Assembly: GCA_947589155.1 (NCBI GenBank)
Contig: CANQBH010000012.1
Span: forward strand, 1-50,918
Length of the DNA stretch: 50,918 nucleotides
Direction of reading: 5' to 3'
Source of the DNA: an uncultured Lachnospiraceae bacterium
GTDB lineage: Bacteria; Bacillota; Clostridia; Lachnospirales; Lachnospiraceae
Every line of letters starts with the position of its first letter. The stretch's first letter is position 1. The notes under the pieces are model-generated. The model made no database searches. It saw nothing but the letters and a program-made list of their open reading frames with translations, and was not told the origin of the DNA. Below are positions 25,880 to 34,444 of the stretch, in pieces. A program made the translations under genes and the position numbers.

Positions 25880-28540
25880 TTACGGCGTCGGAGCGGAGGT
25901 CTCCGGCGTCGTTTGGTTCTGTGCCGCCGGCGTGTCGCTTTGATCCGCCGACGGTTTTTTATTGGTTTCGGAAGGCGCTGTATTTTCGGTCACGGTTCCC
26001 GACGCGTCGGGCGTGACTGTCTGCGTCTGCTGCGTGTTCCTGTTGTGGATGTTGCAGCGCATATTGACCGCCTCGTTGGAAAGAAGCAGCGGCTCGTCCC
26101 ATGTGCCGACGCTGCCGCCGACGATATATACGGTGGAGATCCGGTGGTCGGCAGGGCAGTATTCATTGGCGATCAGGCCGCTGTCCGTGCAGACGTCCAC
26201 GCGGATATGGTGGTCGCAGGTCTCCGTCGGTACGGAATCGCGGTCGAAATATTCCGTGTAGACCATCGAACCGCGGGGATCCGCGTCGCAGACGCCCGGA
26301 ATCGCGAGTTTGCCGGATTTCTTGCAGACTTCGGCGGTCACAATGCCGGACGGCTGGACAAATTCCTGCCGCGGCAGATTTTCATGGATCCGCGCCATGA
26401 CCGCGCGCCAGAGCAGTTTGGCATAGGTCGTATAGACCTGCTCGGTGTCGTCGTCATAACCGCCCCAGACGGCGGCGGTATAATACGGCGTATAGCCCGC
26501 GAACACGGTGTCGCGGCTTTTCGTCGTCGTACCGGTCTTTGCCGCGGCCGGCATATTGGCAAGGCCCGCGCCGCTGCCCGTACCGGAGGAGATCACGTCC
26601 TGCATCGCGCTGGTGAGCAGCCATGCGGTGGTGTCTTTTAAGACTTCTTTCGGCGTGTTCTGCGTATTGTCAAGGATCACGTTGCCGTTGTGATCCAACA
26701 CCTGCGTATAGAAGACAGGCTTGTTATAGTCGCCGTGGTTGGCGATCGTCGCGTAGGCGGCGGTCAGTTCGAGATTGGTCACGCCGTTTGTGATACCGCC
26801 CAGGCAGAGGGACTGGTTGTTATCGCCGCTTTCCAGCGTCGTGATACCCAGCGCCTGCGCGTATTCAAAACCGAGGCCCGTGCCGATCTGCGTCAGGTTC
26901 TTGACCGTCACGATATTCATGGAACTGGTGATCGCGTCGCGGATGGTCGTAAAGCCGCGGTAGGTATCGTCGTAGTTGTGCAGCGGCGTGCCGTTGGCGT
27001 AAGACATCGGCGCGTCGTCCTGCACGCTGGCAAGGGTCAGGCCGCCCGCGTCCAGCGCGGCGGCGTAGCAGCCGATGATCTTAAAGCAGGATCCCGGCTG
27101 GCGGGTGATGGAAGTCGCGCGGTTCAGCGTCTTGCTGGCGGTCTTGTCCCCGCGCCCGCCGACCAGCGCCACCACATGGCCGGTCGTATGATCCATTACG
27201 GAAATGGCGGCCTGCGGCTGGATGGTATAGGTCACGCTCTCCCCGCCGTCGGCGATGGTATCGCCGTCTTCCATGATCTCCGCCTTATAGGCTTCGATGG
27301 CCGCGGCACATTCTTCTTCGCTTTCAAAATTGATGTCGTAATCCTTATCCTTTGCCTGATAATATGTCAGCATCGTCTGTTCGCTGTAATTTTTATAACT
27401 GCCGTCCGCCTTCGTCAGGGTCAGGCGGTAGGAGAAGGAATGAAGCACATGGTCGTTGTAGTTCTCGTTGTTGTTGATCTCCTCCTCGCAGATATTCTGG
27501 ATCGCGGAATCCTGCGTGGAGAGGATGGTCAGGCCGCCGCTGTAAAGCAGTTGATAGGCCTGCGCCTCGCTGAGGCTCTTCTGTTCGACCAGATCGTGGT
27601 AGACCTCGTCGGTCAGCGCGTCCACAAAATAGGATGTGGAAAGATCCGACGCGCTCTGCGCGTTGATGATCTGGATCCGGTCGTAGATATCGTCGTCCAG
27701 AGCGGTTTCGTATTCTTTTTTGGTGATATATCCCTGCTCCTCCATGTTCTTTAAGACTTTTTTGCGGCGCTCGGCGTTCTGCTCCGGATTGGAGATGGGA
27801 TTGTATTTGGTCGGGTTCTGCGTGATGGCGGCGATGGCCGCGCTTTCCGAAAGCGTCAGTTCGGAAACGCTCTTGTTGAAATAGCGCTCGGAGGCCGCTT
27901 CCACGCCGAGGGTGTTCTGGCCGAGGTTGATCGTGTTGAGGTAGTTCTCGAGAATGGTGTCCTTGTCCTCGATCTTTTCCAACTGGACCGCGAGATACTG
28001 CTCCTGAATCTTCCGATTGACGCTGTCTAACAGCGTGGATTCGGACGTCCATGTGGTGAAGTAGTTGTTCTTGAGAAGCTGCTGCGTGATCGTGCTGGCG
28101 CCCTGCATGGATTCGCCGCCGCTGAGGAGACCGGTGAAGCCGGCGCGGATGATGCCGCGCAGATCGATGCCGTTGTGCTTGTAAAACCGTTCGTCCTCGA
28201 TCGCGACAAACGCGTGTTGAAGGTCTTTCGGGATCTGGTCGATGGCCACATAGGAGCGGTTGGAGCCGGAGGCGGCCAGCGTTTCGATCTCGTTGCCGTC
28301 CTTGTCAAGGATCGTCGTGGAAAAGCCGGTCGGCGAGATGTTCACGTCGGCGATGTCCGGACAGTCGTTGATGAGTTTGATCGCATACAGACCGCCGCCG
28401 ATCAGGGCGACGGCAAAAAGGGCTACCACAAAGATCAGGGCGATCTTCAGGAACTTCACGGTAAAGCGTTTGCGGCTTTTGGCGTGCTTGCCGGACAATT
28501 GGCGGCTCTTTTTGCGCGCATTGTTTTTACCATAATTCAT
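25880..28540 (-). CDS. Class A penicillin-binding protein (glycosyltransferase/transpeptidase)
   Basis: The 886-residue protein has a basic cytoplasmic tail, one membrane anchor (about 31-55), a GT51 domain with catalytic Glu115 in AIEDERFYKHNGID and TQQLLKN, and a transpeptidase domain with Ser484-x-x-Lys (SCFK), SMN (540-542) and KTGTT (667-671). A C-terminal extension contains several Cys residues and ends in a Thr/Pro/Ser-rich tail. It polymerises and cross-links peptidoglycan outside the membrane. The start at 28540 follows AAAGGAG on the minus strand. Confidence 0.95.
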   Translation of the reverse strand: MNYGKNNARKKSRQLSGKHAKSRKRFTVKFLKIALIFVVALFAVALIGGGLYAIKLINDCPDIADVNISPTGFSTTILDKDGNEIETLAASGSNRSYVAIDQIPKDLQHAFVAIEDERFYKHNGIDLRGIIRAGFTGLLSGGESMQGASTITQQLLKNNYFTTWTSESTLLDSVNRKIQEQYLAVQLEKIEDKDTILENYLNTINLGQNTLGVEAASERYFNKSVSELTLSESAAIAAITQNPTKYNPISNPEQNAERRKKVLKNMEEQGYITKKEYETALDDDIYDRIQIINAQSASDLSTSYFVDALTDEVYHDLVEQKSLSEAQAYQLLYSGGLTILSTQDSAIQNICEEEINNNENYNDHVLHSFSYRLTLTKADGSYKNYSEQTMLTYYQAKDKDYDINFESEEECAAAIEAYKAEIMEDGDTIADGGESVTYTIQPQAAISVMDHTTGHVVALVGGRGDKTASKTLNRATSITRQPGSCFKIIGCYAAALDAGGLTLASVQDDAPMSYANGTPLHNYDDTYRGFTTIRDAITSSMNIVTVKNLTQIGTGLGFEYAQALGITTLESGDNNQSLCLGGITNGVTNLELTAAYATIANHGDYNKPVFYTQVLDHNGNVILDNTQNTPKEVLKDTTAWLLTSAMQDVISSGTGSGAGLANMPAAAKTGTTTKSRDTVFAGYTPYYTAAVWGGYDDDTEQVYTTYAKLLWRAVMARIHENLPRQEFVQPSGIVTAEVCKKSGKLAIPGVCDADPRGSMVYTEYFDRDSVPTETCDHHIRVDVCTDSGLIANEYCPADHRISTVYIVGGSVGTWDEPLLLSNEAVNMRCNIHNRNTQQTQTVTPDASGTVTENTAPSETNKKPSADQSDTPAAQNQTTPETSAPTP

Positions 28541-28602
28541 ACCTTTTCTCCTTTATCATTGAAATTGTCCTTATCTGCTGTAAAAACATACAAATTCACT
28601 TT

Positions 28603-28628
28603 ATTATACCAGAAAAGTCCGCTATAAT
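28603..28628. promoter_or_regulatory. Divergent promoter pair for the PBP gene and yigZ
   Basis: Minus strand: TGG-TATAAT (extended -10) at 28611-28603 for the PBP gene. Plus strand: TATAAT at 28623-28628 with a weak TTTATT 17 bases upstream. The two -10 boxes are only 14 bases apart, so the polymerases would compete. Confidence 0.5.
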
Positions 28629-28660
28629 AAAGAAAAAGTTGGATCAGACGGAGCGTGCCA

Positions 28661-29293
28661 ATGGAGGAAAGATGGCGTGTGATCGCGGAAGAAGCCGAGG
28701 GGGCGATCACGGAAAAGAGGTCACGGTTCATAGCGTCGCTGGCCCCGGCGGCGACCCGCGAAGAAGCGGAGGCGTTTATTGAACGAAAGAAAAAACAATA
28801 CTGGGACGCGCGGCACAACTGCTACGCCTATGTGCTCGCCCGTGGGGAGGAAACGCGTTACAGCGACGACGGCGAACCCGCGCAGACCGCGGGACGTCCG
28901 ATGCTGGAGATCCTGCAGAGGGAACGCGTGACCGACGCCGTTGTCGTAGTGACGCGCTATTTCGGCGGGATATTGCTCGGGACCGGCGGCCTCATGCGCG
29001 CCTATCAGGGGGCGGTCAAGGCGGGGCTGGAGCAGTGCCGCCTGCTGGAACTGCGCCGCGGCTGCGTGCTGCGGATCAAAACGGACTATAAGAATTACGG
29101 CAGGATCGAATATCTCCTGCGGGAGCACGGCCTGACGCCGGAAGGCGTTTCGTTTGATTCGGGGGTGGAACTTCGGGTGACGGCGGAGGAAGAACAAAAA
29201 AAACTTCTCGCGCGTGAGATCGCGGACGCGACCGGAGGAAGCGCCGTGGTGGAAGCGGAAGGGCCGGTGGATTTTTTTTCAAAAACCCCTTGA
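28661..29293 (+). CDS. yigZ: YigZ/IMPACT-family protein
   Basis: A 210-residue protein with the UPF0029/IMPACT domain: KRSRFIASL, a YWDARHNCYAYVL segment, YSDDGEPAQTAGRPML and VTRYFGGILLGTGGL. A smaller C-terminal domain (about 135-205) is the usual bacterial YigZ extension. Members have been linked to nucleic-acid or ribosome binding, but the function is unsettled. ATG 28661 is chosen with GACGGAG upstream; GTG 28655 is an alternative. Confidence 0.92.
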   Translation: MEERWRVIAEEAEGAITEKRSRFIASLAPAATREEAEAFIERKKKQYWDARHNCYAYVLARGEETRYSDDGEPAQTAGRPMLEILQRERVTDAVVVVTRYFGGILLGTGGLMRAYQGAVKAGLEQCRLLELRRGCVLRIKTDYKNYGRIEYLLREHGLTPEGVSFDSGVELRVTAEEEQKKLLAREIADATGGSAVVEAEGPVDFFSKTP

Positions 29294-29318
29294 TTTTTAC
29301 AGGTGCTTTCTATATAAT
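29290..29318 (+). promoter_or_regulatory. Promoter of tRNA-Gln
   Basis: TTGATT (29290-29295), 17 bases, TATAAT (29313-29318), about 30 bases before the mature tRNA 5' end. The -35 touches the stop codon of yigZ. Confidence 0.75.
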
Positions 29319-29348
29319 ATCCATTGTTGAGTTTTCAACGGAACATGG

Positions 29349-29420
29349 TGGCCCATCGCCAAATGGTAAGGCAACGGACTCTGACTCCGTCATTTCAAGG
29401 TTCGAATCCTTGTGGGCCAG
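29349..29420 (+). tRNA. tRNA-Gln (anticodon CUG)
   Basis: A complete cloverleaf: acceptor TGGCCCA/TGGGCCA closes perfectly with discriminator G at 29420. The anticodon stem ACGGA/TCCGT encloses loop CTCTGAC, anticodon CUG, which reads CAG. The T arm AAGG-TTCGAAT-CCTT is canonical. CCA is not encoded. It is a single-gene unit with its own promoter and terminator. Confidence 0.95.
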
Positions 29421-29423
29421 TCG

Positions 29424-29450
29424 AAAGCACTACATAGCGTAGTGCTTTTA
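29424..29450 (+). terminator. tRNA-Gln terminator
   Basis: Perfect 10-bp stem AAAGCACTAC/GTAGTGCTTT with five-base loop, starting three bases after the tRNA. The T-run (TTTTATT) is short. Confidence 0.8.
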
Positions 29451-29489
29451 TTCATATCAAAAAGCCGAAGCAGCAGGGAGGCCGGTGCG

Positions 29490-30197
29490 ATGTATTGTTT
29501 TGAAAGCCGAGTGCGTTATAGCGAGACCAACGAGAAAGGCCTGTTGTCCTATGCGGCGCTGGTCGATTATCTGCAGGATTGTTGTACGTTCCAGTCGGAA
29601 GATCTGGACGTCGGCCTTCCGTATCTGCGGGAGAACCGGATCGGCTGGTTCATCACCTCATGGGATATCCGGATCCGCCGTCTGCCGTCGCTGGGAGAGC
29701 GGATCACCGTGGCGACATGGCCCTACGCCTTCCGCGGATTTCTGGGCAGCCGGAATTTTACGGTACGGACGGCGGAAGGAGAAACGCTGGCGGAGGCGGA
29801 TTCCCTTTGGATCCTGATGGATCTGGAGAAGGGCGCGCCGAAGCGCCTGCCGCAGAAGATGCAGGAGGCGTTCGCGCTGGAAGCGCCGCTGCAGAGCAAC
29901 CGGCGCAGCGGCAAACTGCGCGTTTCGCCCGAAGCGCAAATGGTACGGGAATTTGTGGTGGACCGGACCTATGTGGATACCAATCACCATATGAATAACG
30001 GCTATTACGTCGAGGCGGCCGCGGGCGAACTGCCGGACGGCCTGCGGGTGCGCGAGATCCTCGTGGAATATAAAAAGCCCGCCGTTTTGGGAGACCGGCT
30101 CTTTTGTTACCGCGAGACGGAACAAAACGCGTGCCGTATCCTGCTTGGGAACGAAGACAGGGAGAGTTACGCCGTTGTGGAATTTCGAGGTGAGTAG
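29490..30197 (+). CDS. Acyl-ACP thioesterase (FatA/FatB-like, double hotdog)
   Basis: A 235-residue protein with two hotdog halves. The first half has RYSETNEKGLLSYAALVDYLQ and GWFITSWDIRI; the second has VDRTYVDTNHHMNNGYYVE, containing the Asn/His active-site motif of bacterial acyl-ACP thioesterases. It hydrolyses acyl-ACP to release free fatty acids. ATG 29490 gives the correct N-terminus; an open frame extends upstream through the tRNA and is not coding. Its stop precedes cvfB without a gap, so the two are coupled. Confidence 0.9.
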   Translation: MYCFESRVRYSETNEKGLLSYAALVDYLQDCCTFQSEDLDVGLPYLRENRIGWFITSWDIRIRRLPSLGERITVATWPYAFRGFLGSRNFTVRTAEGETLAEADSLWILMDLEKGAPKRLPQKMQEAFALEAPLQSNRRSGKLRVSPEAQMVREFVVDRTYVDTNHHMNNGYYVEAAAGELPDGLRVREILVEYKKPAVLGDRLFCYRETEQNACRILLGNEDRESYAVVEFRGE

Positions 30198-31034
30198 ATG
30201 AAGATAGGGGAAACACAGACGCTTCTGGTGGAAAAGGCCGTGGAGTTCGGGCTGTATCTTGTGGAGCACGCCGGAGACGCGCAGCGGGTGTTGCTGCCGA
30301 AGAAGCAGGCGCCGGAAGGCGCCAAAAAAGGAGACGCCATCGAGGTCTTCCTATACCGCGATTCCGAGGATCGGCCGATCGCCACGACGACGCGCCCGGC
30401 GATCAGGATCGGGGAGTGCCGCGCGCTGCGCGTCAAAGAAGTCGGCAGGATCGGCGCGTTTTTGGACTGGGGGCTGGAAAAGGATCTGCTCCTGCCTTAC
30501 AGGGAAATGACGCGGAAAGTCGAGGCCGGAGACGAGATCCTCGTGCGGCTGTATCTGGACAAGAGCGGACGGCTCTGCGCCAGCACGAGAAACCTCTATC
30601 CGCTGCTTTCTACCGACGCGCCATACCGCGAAGGCGACGAGGCGGAGGGCAGGATCTATGAATTTGGCCACGATTTCGGAACGTTTCTCGCCGTGGACGA
30701 CCGCTATTCCGCCATGCTGCCGAAGCATGAGGACACTTCCGCATTCCGGCTGGGCGACGTGCTGCGCGTGACGGTCACGGGCGTCAAAGCCGACGGCAAA
30801 CTGGACGTGTCGCTGCGGCAGAGGGCGTATCTGCAAATGGGCGACGACGCGGCGCGTATTCTGGAACTGCTGGATTCCTATGCGGGCGTGCTGCCTTTTA
30901 CGGAAAAAGCGTCGCCGGAAGTGATCTTCCGCGAGACGGGACTGAGCAAGGCGGCGTTCAAGCGCGCGGTGGGACGGCTGTATAAGGAGCGCCGTATCAC
31001 GATCGACGGTGGAACGATCCGAAAAGTGATGTAG
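30198..31034 (+). CDS. cvfB: CvfB/YitL-family S1 RNA-binding protein
   Basis: The 278-residue protein has several S1-like domains. The segment VGRIGAFLDWGLEKDLLLP (about 81-99) is the signature of the CvfB second domain, and the C-terminal 60 residues (ETGLSKAAFKRAVGRLYKE) form a winged helix. In Staphylococcus CvfB affects virulence-gene expression through RNA binding. The start at 30198 follows GAGGTG and directly abuts the thioesterase stop. Confidence 0.92.
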   Translation: MKIGETQTLLVEKAVEFGLYLVEHAGDAQRVLLPKKQAPEGAKKGDAIEVFLYRDSEDRPIATTTRPAIRIGECRALRVKEVGRIGAFLDWGLEKDLLLPYREMTRKVEAGDEILVRLYLDKSGRLCASTRNLYPLLSTDAPYREGDEAEGRIYEFGHDFGTFLAVDDRYSAMLPKHEDTSAFRLGDVLRVTVTGVKADGKLDVSLRQRAYLQMGDDAARILELLDSYAGVLPFTEKASPEVIFRETGLSKAAFKRAVGRLYKERRITIDGGTIRKVM

Positions 31035-31048
31035 TTTCTGTCAAGATG

Positions 31049-31057
31049 TGGTATAAT
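31049..31057 (+). promoter_or_regulatory. Extended -10 promoter of ridA
   Basis: TGG-TATAAT at 31049-31057, 37 bases before the ridA start. No clear -35 is seen, as expected for an extended -10 promoter. Confidence 0.5.
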
Positions 31058-31094
31058 AATATACTGTAAGCATTTACGAAAGCGAGGGAAAGAC

Positions 31095-31472
31095 ATGAAA
31101 AAAGCGATAGCGACAGACAAAGCGCCCGCAGCGATCGGCCCGTATTCTCAGGCCATTGCCGTTGACGGCATGGTATATACCTCCGGCGTCATTCCGGTCG
31201 TACCGGAGACGGGCGCGATTCCGGAAGGTTCCGCGGCGCAGGCGCAGCAGGCCCTGACCAATCTTTCAAATCTTCTGGAAGCGGCGGGATCCGGTATGCA
31301 GGAAGTGGTCAAGACCACGGTCTTCATTAAGGAAATGGACGATTTCGGCGCGATCAACGAAGTATATCAGAACTTTTTTCCGGAGCCGTATCCGGCCCGA
31401 AGCTGCGTAGAAGTGGCGCGGCTGCCGAAGGACGTCATGCTGGAGATCGAGGCGGTCGCCTTAAAGAAATGA
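31095..31472 (+). CDS. ridA: RidA-family enamine/imine deaminase
   Basis: The 125-residue protein is a typical RidA: AAIGPYSQAI near the start, VYTSGVIPVVPETG, and the active-site Arg in YPARSCVEVARLPKDV. RidA hydrolyses reactive enamine/imine intermediates such as 2-aminoacrylate and protects PLP enzymes. Trimeric and cytoplasmic in relatives. Followed by a bidirectional terminator. Confidence 0.96.
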   Translation: MKKAIATDKAPAAIGPYSQAIAVDGMVYTSGVIPVVPETGAIPEGSAAQAQQALTNLSNLLEAAGSGMQEVVKTTVFIKEMDDFGAINEVYQNFFPEPYPARSCVEVARLPKDVMLEIEAVALKK

Positions 31473-31481
31473 GGACAAAAA

Positions 31482-31506
31482 GAAAAGAACCGTTAAGGTT
31501 CTTTTC
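31482..31506. terminator. Bidirectional terminator of ridA and yjfB
   Basis: Perfect 10-bp stem GAAAAGAACC/GGTTCTTTTC with loop GTTAA. It lies between the two convergent stops. T-rich sequence on both strands is moderate. Confidence 0.75.
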
Positions 31507-31517
31507 CGTTTGGTTTG

Positions 31518-31718
31518 TTAAACAAGCACGTCGATGGAACCGCCCACAGAGGGGTTGACCATGGATTCTAAGGAAGGAGACGGCATAGCCCGCATAGAAG
31601 CGGCCAGCATATCGCCGGCGTCTTCCTCTGCCGATAACTGCTTGTCTAACATTGCGATGCCGACCTTCTGCATGATCGCAGATTGGTGCATATTCGCAGA
31701 AACCGTTGCAATATCCAT
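31518..31718 (-). CDS. yjfB: YjfB-family small protein
   Basis: A 66-residue protein (MDIATVSANMHQSAIMQKVG at the start, then a helical middle and VNPSVGGSIDVLV at the end) with the pattern of the YjfB family: N-terminal MDIA, a KxGIAML helix, and a C-terminal NPxxGxxIDVxV. The family is annotated as putative motility protein in Firmicutes, with a sigma-D link in Bacillus, but its function is unknown. ATG 31718 follows GGAGG. A much longer frame open upstream on the same strand runs antisense to trxB and is not coding. Confidence 0.85.
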   Translation of the reverse strand: MDIATVSANMHQSAIMQKVGIAMLDKQLSAEEDAGDMLAASMRAMPSPSLESMVNPSVGGSIDVLV

Positions 31719-31799
31719 GGGTACGCCTCCTTTCTTTTCGTTAGTTCCATTATGACACAGAAACGAAAAATTGGCAAGAGATGAAGTGAGGAATGTAAA

Positions 31800-32711
31800 A
31801 TGTATGACGTGATCATCATAGGAAGCGGTCCGGCGGGACTGGCCGCCGCCGTCTATGCGATGCGGGCGACGCTGAAAACGCTCGTCCTTGAAAAAGACCC
31901 GATGAGCGGCGGGCAGATCCTCTCCACGTTCGAGGTGGACAATTATCCGGGACTGCCGAAGATCTCCGGCATGGATCTGGGGCGGACGATGCGCAAACAT
32001 GCGGACGCGCTCGGCGCGCGTTTTGTCAGGGAAAACGTGGTCGCCGTGGAAGACGCGGGCGCGTATCGGATCGTTCGGACGGAAGCAAACAGTTACGAGA
32101 CGAAGACGGTCGTACTGGCGCTTGGCGCGAACAACCGGAAGCTCGGCGTGCAGGGCGAAGAAGAACTCCTCGGCATGGGCGTTTCCTATTGCGCCACCTG
32201 CGACGGGGCGTTTTTTCAGGGCAGGCCTGTTGCGGTGGTAGGCGGCGGAGACGCCGCGCTGGAAGAAGCGCTGTTTCTGGCGCGCGGGTGCAGCAGGGTC
32301 TATCTGATCCACCGCAGGGATACGTTCCGCGGCGCGGGCCTGTTGCAGCGTCAGGCGTATGAGACGCCAAACATCACGGTCTGCCTCGATACGGTCGTTG
32401 AAGCGATCGCGGGCGAGGAGTGCGTGGAATCTCTCATGCTTTATAATAAGAAAGAAGACAAACGAACGGAACTGGAAGTCGCCGGAATCTTCATTTCCGT
32501 GGGCACGATCCCGAACACGCAAAAGATCGAGGGCCTGCCGGAGCGGGACGAGCAGGGCTATGTGATCGCGGGCGAGGACTGCGCCACCTCCATGCCGGGG
32601 GTCTTTGCCGCCGGAGACTGCCGGACGAAAGCGCTGCGGCAGGTCTTGACCGCCGCCGCCGACGGAGCGAACGCCGTCAACTCCGCGCAACGCTATATCT
32701 ATGAACGTTAG
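31800..32711 (+). CDS. trxB: Thioredoxin reductase
   Basis: The 303-residue flavoprotein has the FAD-binding GSGPAGLAAAVYA, the redox-active CATC (Cys131, Cys134), the NADPH-binding VVGGGDAALEEALFL and the C-terminal GVFAAGDCRTKALRQV. It reduces thioredoxin with NADPH. Length is typical. No trxA is adjacent. Its start follows AGATGAAGTGAGGAATG, a modest ribosome site. Confidence 0.94.
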   Translation: MYDVIIIGSGPAGLAAAVYAMRATLKTLVLEKDPMSGGQILSTFEVDNYPGLPKISGMDLGRTMRKHADALGARFVRENVVAVEDAGAYRIVRTEANSYETKTVVLALGANNRKLGVQGEEELLGMGVSYCATCDGAFFQGRPVAVVGGGDAALEEALFLARGCSRVYLIHRRDTFRGAGLLQRQAYETPNITVCLDTVVEAIAGEECVESLMLYNKKEDKRTELEVAGIFISVGTIPNTQKIEGLPERDEQGYVIAGEDCATSMPGVFAAGDCRTKALRQVLTAAADGANAVNSAQRYIYER

Positions 32712-32736
32712 GCGGACGGATCCCCAGAATATGTGG

Positions 32737-32785
32737 TTGACAACGTAACATAATTTCGCTATAATGTTAATCGAAATGTAACATT
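32737..32785 (+). promoter_or_regulatory. Promoter of the NlpC/P60 gene, with inverted repeat
   Basis: A consensus promoter: TTGACA (32737-32742), 17 bases, TATAAT (32760-32765). An inverted repeat AATGTTA/TAACATT (32763-32769 and 32779-32785) overlaps the -10 end and start region and could be an operator. Confidence 0.8.
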
Positions 32786-32814
32786 TTCGTAATATTCAGG
32801 AGGAAAATAACACA

Positions 32815-33996
32815 ATGAAACAAGAAAGCAGGAAGAAGTTGTCCTATGCCATGGCAGCGGGTGCGCTCCTGACCGCCGTTTCCTTTACGTCCGCAGCGGC
32901 GCCGATCGCCGGCGTGGTCGGAATGTCCTCAACGGATACGGAGACGGTAGCGGCAAATTCCTATTCCACTTTATCCGGTGTTTCTTTGACAGTTGCTAAT
33001 ATACTTTCGGATGCGTCGGCACAGCAGAGTTCCTCTGTTGCCGCCAATGAGACGAACGTCGTAGAGGAATCGGAATACGCGGGCATCGCGATCGCGCAGG
33101 TCGATAATTATGTCAATATCCGCGACAAGGCCGGCGAGGACGGCGAAGTCGTCGGCAAGTTATACAACAATTCCGCAGCCACGGTACACGCTGCGGAGGG
33201 CGATTGGTATCAGATCACATCCGGCAACTGCTCCGGTTATGTGAAGCAGGAATTTGTCGTCGTCGGCAATGAAGAACTGGCCAAGTCGGTATCCACCCGT
33301 CTGGCAACGGTCACAACGCAGACGCTTTACGTCAGGGAAGAAGCCACAACGGACTCCGCCGTTCTGGGCATGGTGCCGGAGGGCGACGATCTGGTCGTAG
33401 TGGATGAGTCCATGGCGGATACCGGATGGGTGAAGGTTTCCCTTCAGGATTATGAAGGCTATGTATCGCTGGAATTTGTTTCTCTTTCAACGAAATATGT
33501 CGTAGCCGAATCAAAAGAAGAAGAAGCCGCGCGTCTTGCAAAGGAAGAAGCGGAACGCAAGGCTGCCGCCGCAGCGGCCGCCGCTGCCTCACGCAGGAGT
33601 TCGTCTTACGCCGCTTCCGGCGCATCTTCCGCATCCTATGCGGCTCCGAGCGGCGCGGGCGGATCCGCGGTCGTCAACTATGCGTGCCAGTTTGTCGGCA
33701 ATCCGTACGTTTACGGCGGGTCAAGCCTGACAAGCGGTGCGGACTGCTCCGGCTTTGTCATGAGCGTTTACGCGGCCTTCGGCGTCGGACTTCCTCATTC
33801 CTCAAGCGGAATGAGAGGCGTAGGCTACGGTGTGGATCCGAGCCAGATGCAGGCGGGCGACATCGTATGTTACAGCGGCCACGTCGGCATCTATACCGGC
33901 AACGGTACGATCGTCAACGCGCTGAACAGCCGTTCCGGCATCACCTACACCAACGTAAATTACAGCCCGATCCTCGCGGTAAGAAGGATCTACTAA
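32815..33996 (+). CDS. Secreted SH3b-NlpC/P60 cell-wall hydrolase
   Basis: A 393-residue exported protein: signal peptide (about 1-29, cleavage near TSAAAP), two bacterial SH3 domains (about 92-150 and 162-225; YVNIRDKAGEDGEVVG and LYVREEATTDSAVLG), a charged and Ala-rich linker (232-262), a Ser/Ala segment, and an NlpC/P60 domain (285-393). The catalytic Cys311 is in GADCSGF, His356 in GHVGIYTG; the third polar residue is likely Asn368. It should cleave peptidoglycan stems (gamma-D-Glu-diamino acid bond). AGGAGG precedes ATG 32815. Confidence 0.95.
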   Translation: MKQESRKKLSYAMAAGALLTAVSFTSAAAPIAGVVGMSSTDTETVAANSYSTLSGVSLTVANILSDASAQQSSSVAANETNVVEESEYAGIAIAQVDNYVNIRDKAGEDGEVVGKLYNNSAATVHAAEGDWYQITSGNCSGYVKQEFVVVGNEELAKSVSTRLATVTTQTLYVREEATTDSAVLGMVPEGDDLVVVDESMADTGWVKVSLQDYEGYVSLEFVSLSTKYVVAESKEEEAARLAKEEAERKAAAAAAAAASRRSSSYAASGASSASYAAPSGAGGSAVVNYACQFVGNPYVYGGSSLTSGADCSGFVMSVYAAFGVGLPHSSSGMRGVGYGVDPSQMQAGDIVCYSGHVGIYTGNGTIVNALNSRSGITYTNVNYSPILAVRRIY

Positions 33997-34003
33997 AAAT
34001 GAC

Positions 34004-34040
34004 AAAAGGCCTTTCCGCTATACGGCGGGAAGGCTTTTTT
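34004..34040 (+). terminator. Terminator of the NlpC/P60 gene
   Basis: AAAAG-G-CCTTTCCGC pairs with GCGGGAAGG-CTTTT with one bulge, followed by TTTTTT. Eight bases after the stop. Confidence 0.88.
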
Positions 34041-34185
34041 GCTGCCGATTTTTTCCTTTTTTGTCATTATCGGAAATGTTCTGACAAAGGACTTGTCAAC
34101 GGAAAATATCGTTTTTGGGAAAAATGCACAAAAAAATGCGCCACACCTGTTGTTCTTCAAAAAATACATTATGGACGCTTAAAAC

Positions 34186-34255
34186 TTATCCACAATTTTC
34201 GCAAGAAAAAAGCCGAAAAATGGACTTATACACGGCTTTGTCAACGTTATCAACA
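34186..34255 (+). promoter_or_regulatory. Cluster of DnaA-box-like sites in AT-rich intergenic DNA
   Basis: Three sites in the same orientation: TTATCCACA (34186-34194, perfect consensus), TTATACACG (34226-34234, one mismatch) and TTATCAACA (34247-34255, one mismatch). They lie in a 440-base intergenic region (34041-34480) of very low GC between GC-rich genes. No dnaA or dnaN is nearby. Confidence 0.45.
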
Positions 34256-34327
34256 TTTTTTGTATAAAAACATAGAATTTTCTGCGCGGGGAAACGAACG
34301 CGGGTTTTGTGAAATTCGCATAAAAAA

Positions 34328-34418
34328 TGTCGCAAAAGGAAAAAAGAATTGACTTTTGAAATGAATCAAAATGTCGAGAATGTGTTCTTTTTGTATTAAA
34401 TAATCGAAAAATGTCGAA
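34328..34418 (+). promoter_or_regulatory. Three Spo0A-box-like sites
   Basis: AAAATGTCG occurs three times at 44- and 40-base spacing; the contained heptamers are TGTCGCA (34328-34334), TGTCGAG (34372-34378) and TGTCGAA (34412-34418). The last matches the 0A-box consensus exactly, the others differ by one base. They lie directly upstream of the promoter at 34445. Confidence 0.45.
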
Positions 34419-34444
34419 AATAGACTGATAATTTATGACAAAAC

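Noticed and set aside
31719-32690. A long N-terminal extension of yjfB on the minus strand
   Set aside because: It is antisense to trxB. The real start at 31718 has GGAGG and gives the normal family length.
33684-34352. A 222-residue plus-strand frame overlapping the NlpC/P60 domain and running past its terminator
   Set aside because: Its first half is the +1 shadow of the hydrolase and its second half is AT-rich intergenic DNA through a terminator.
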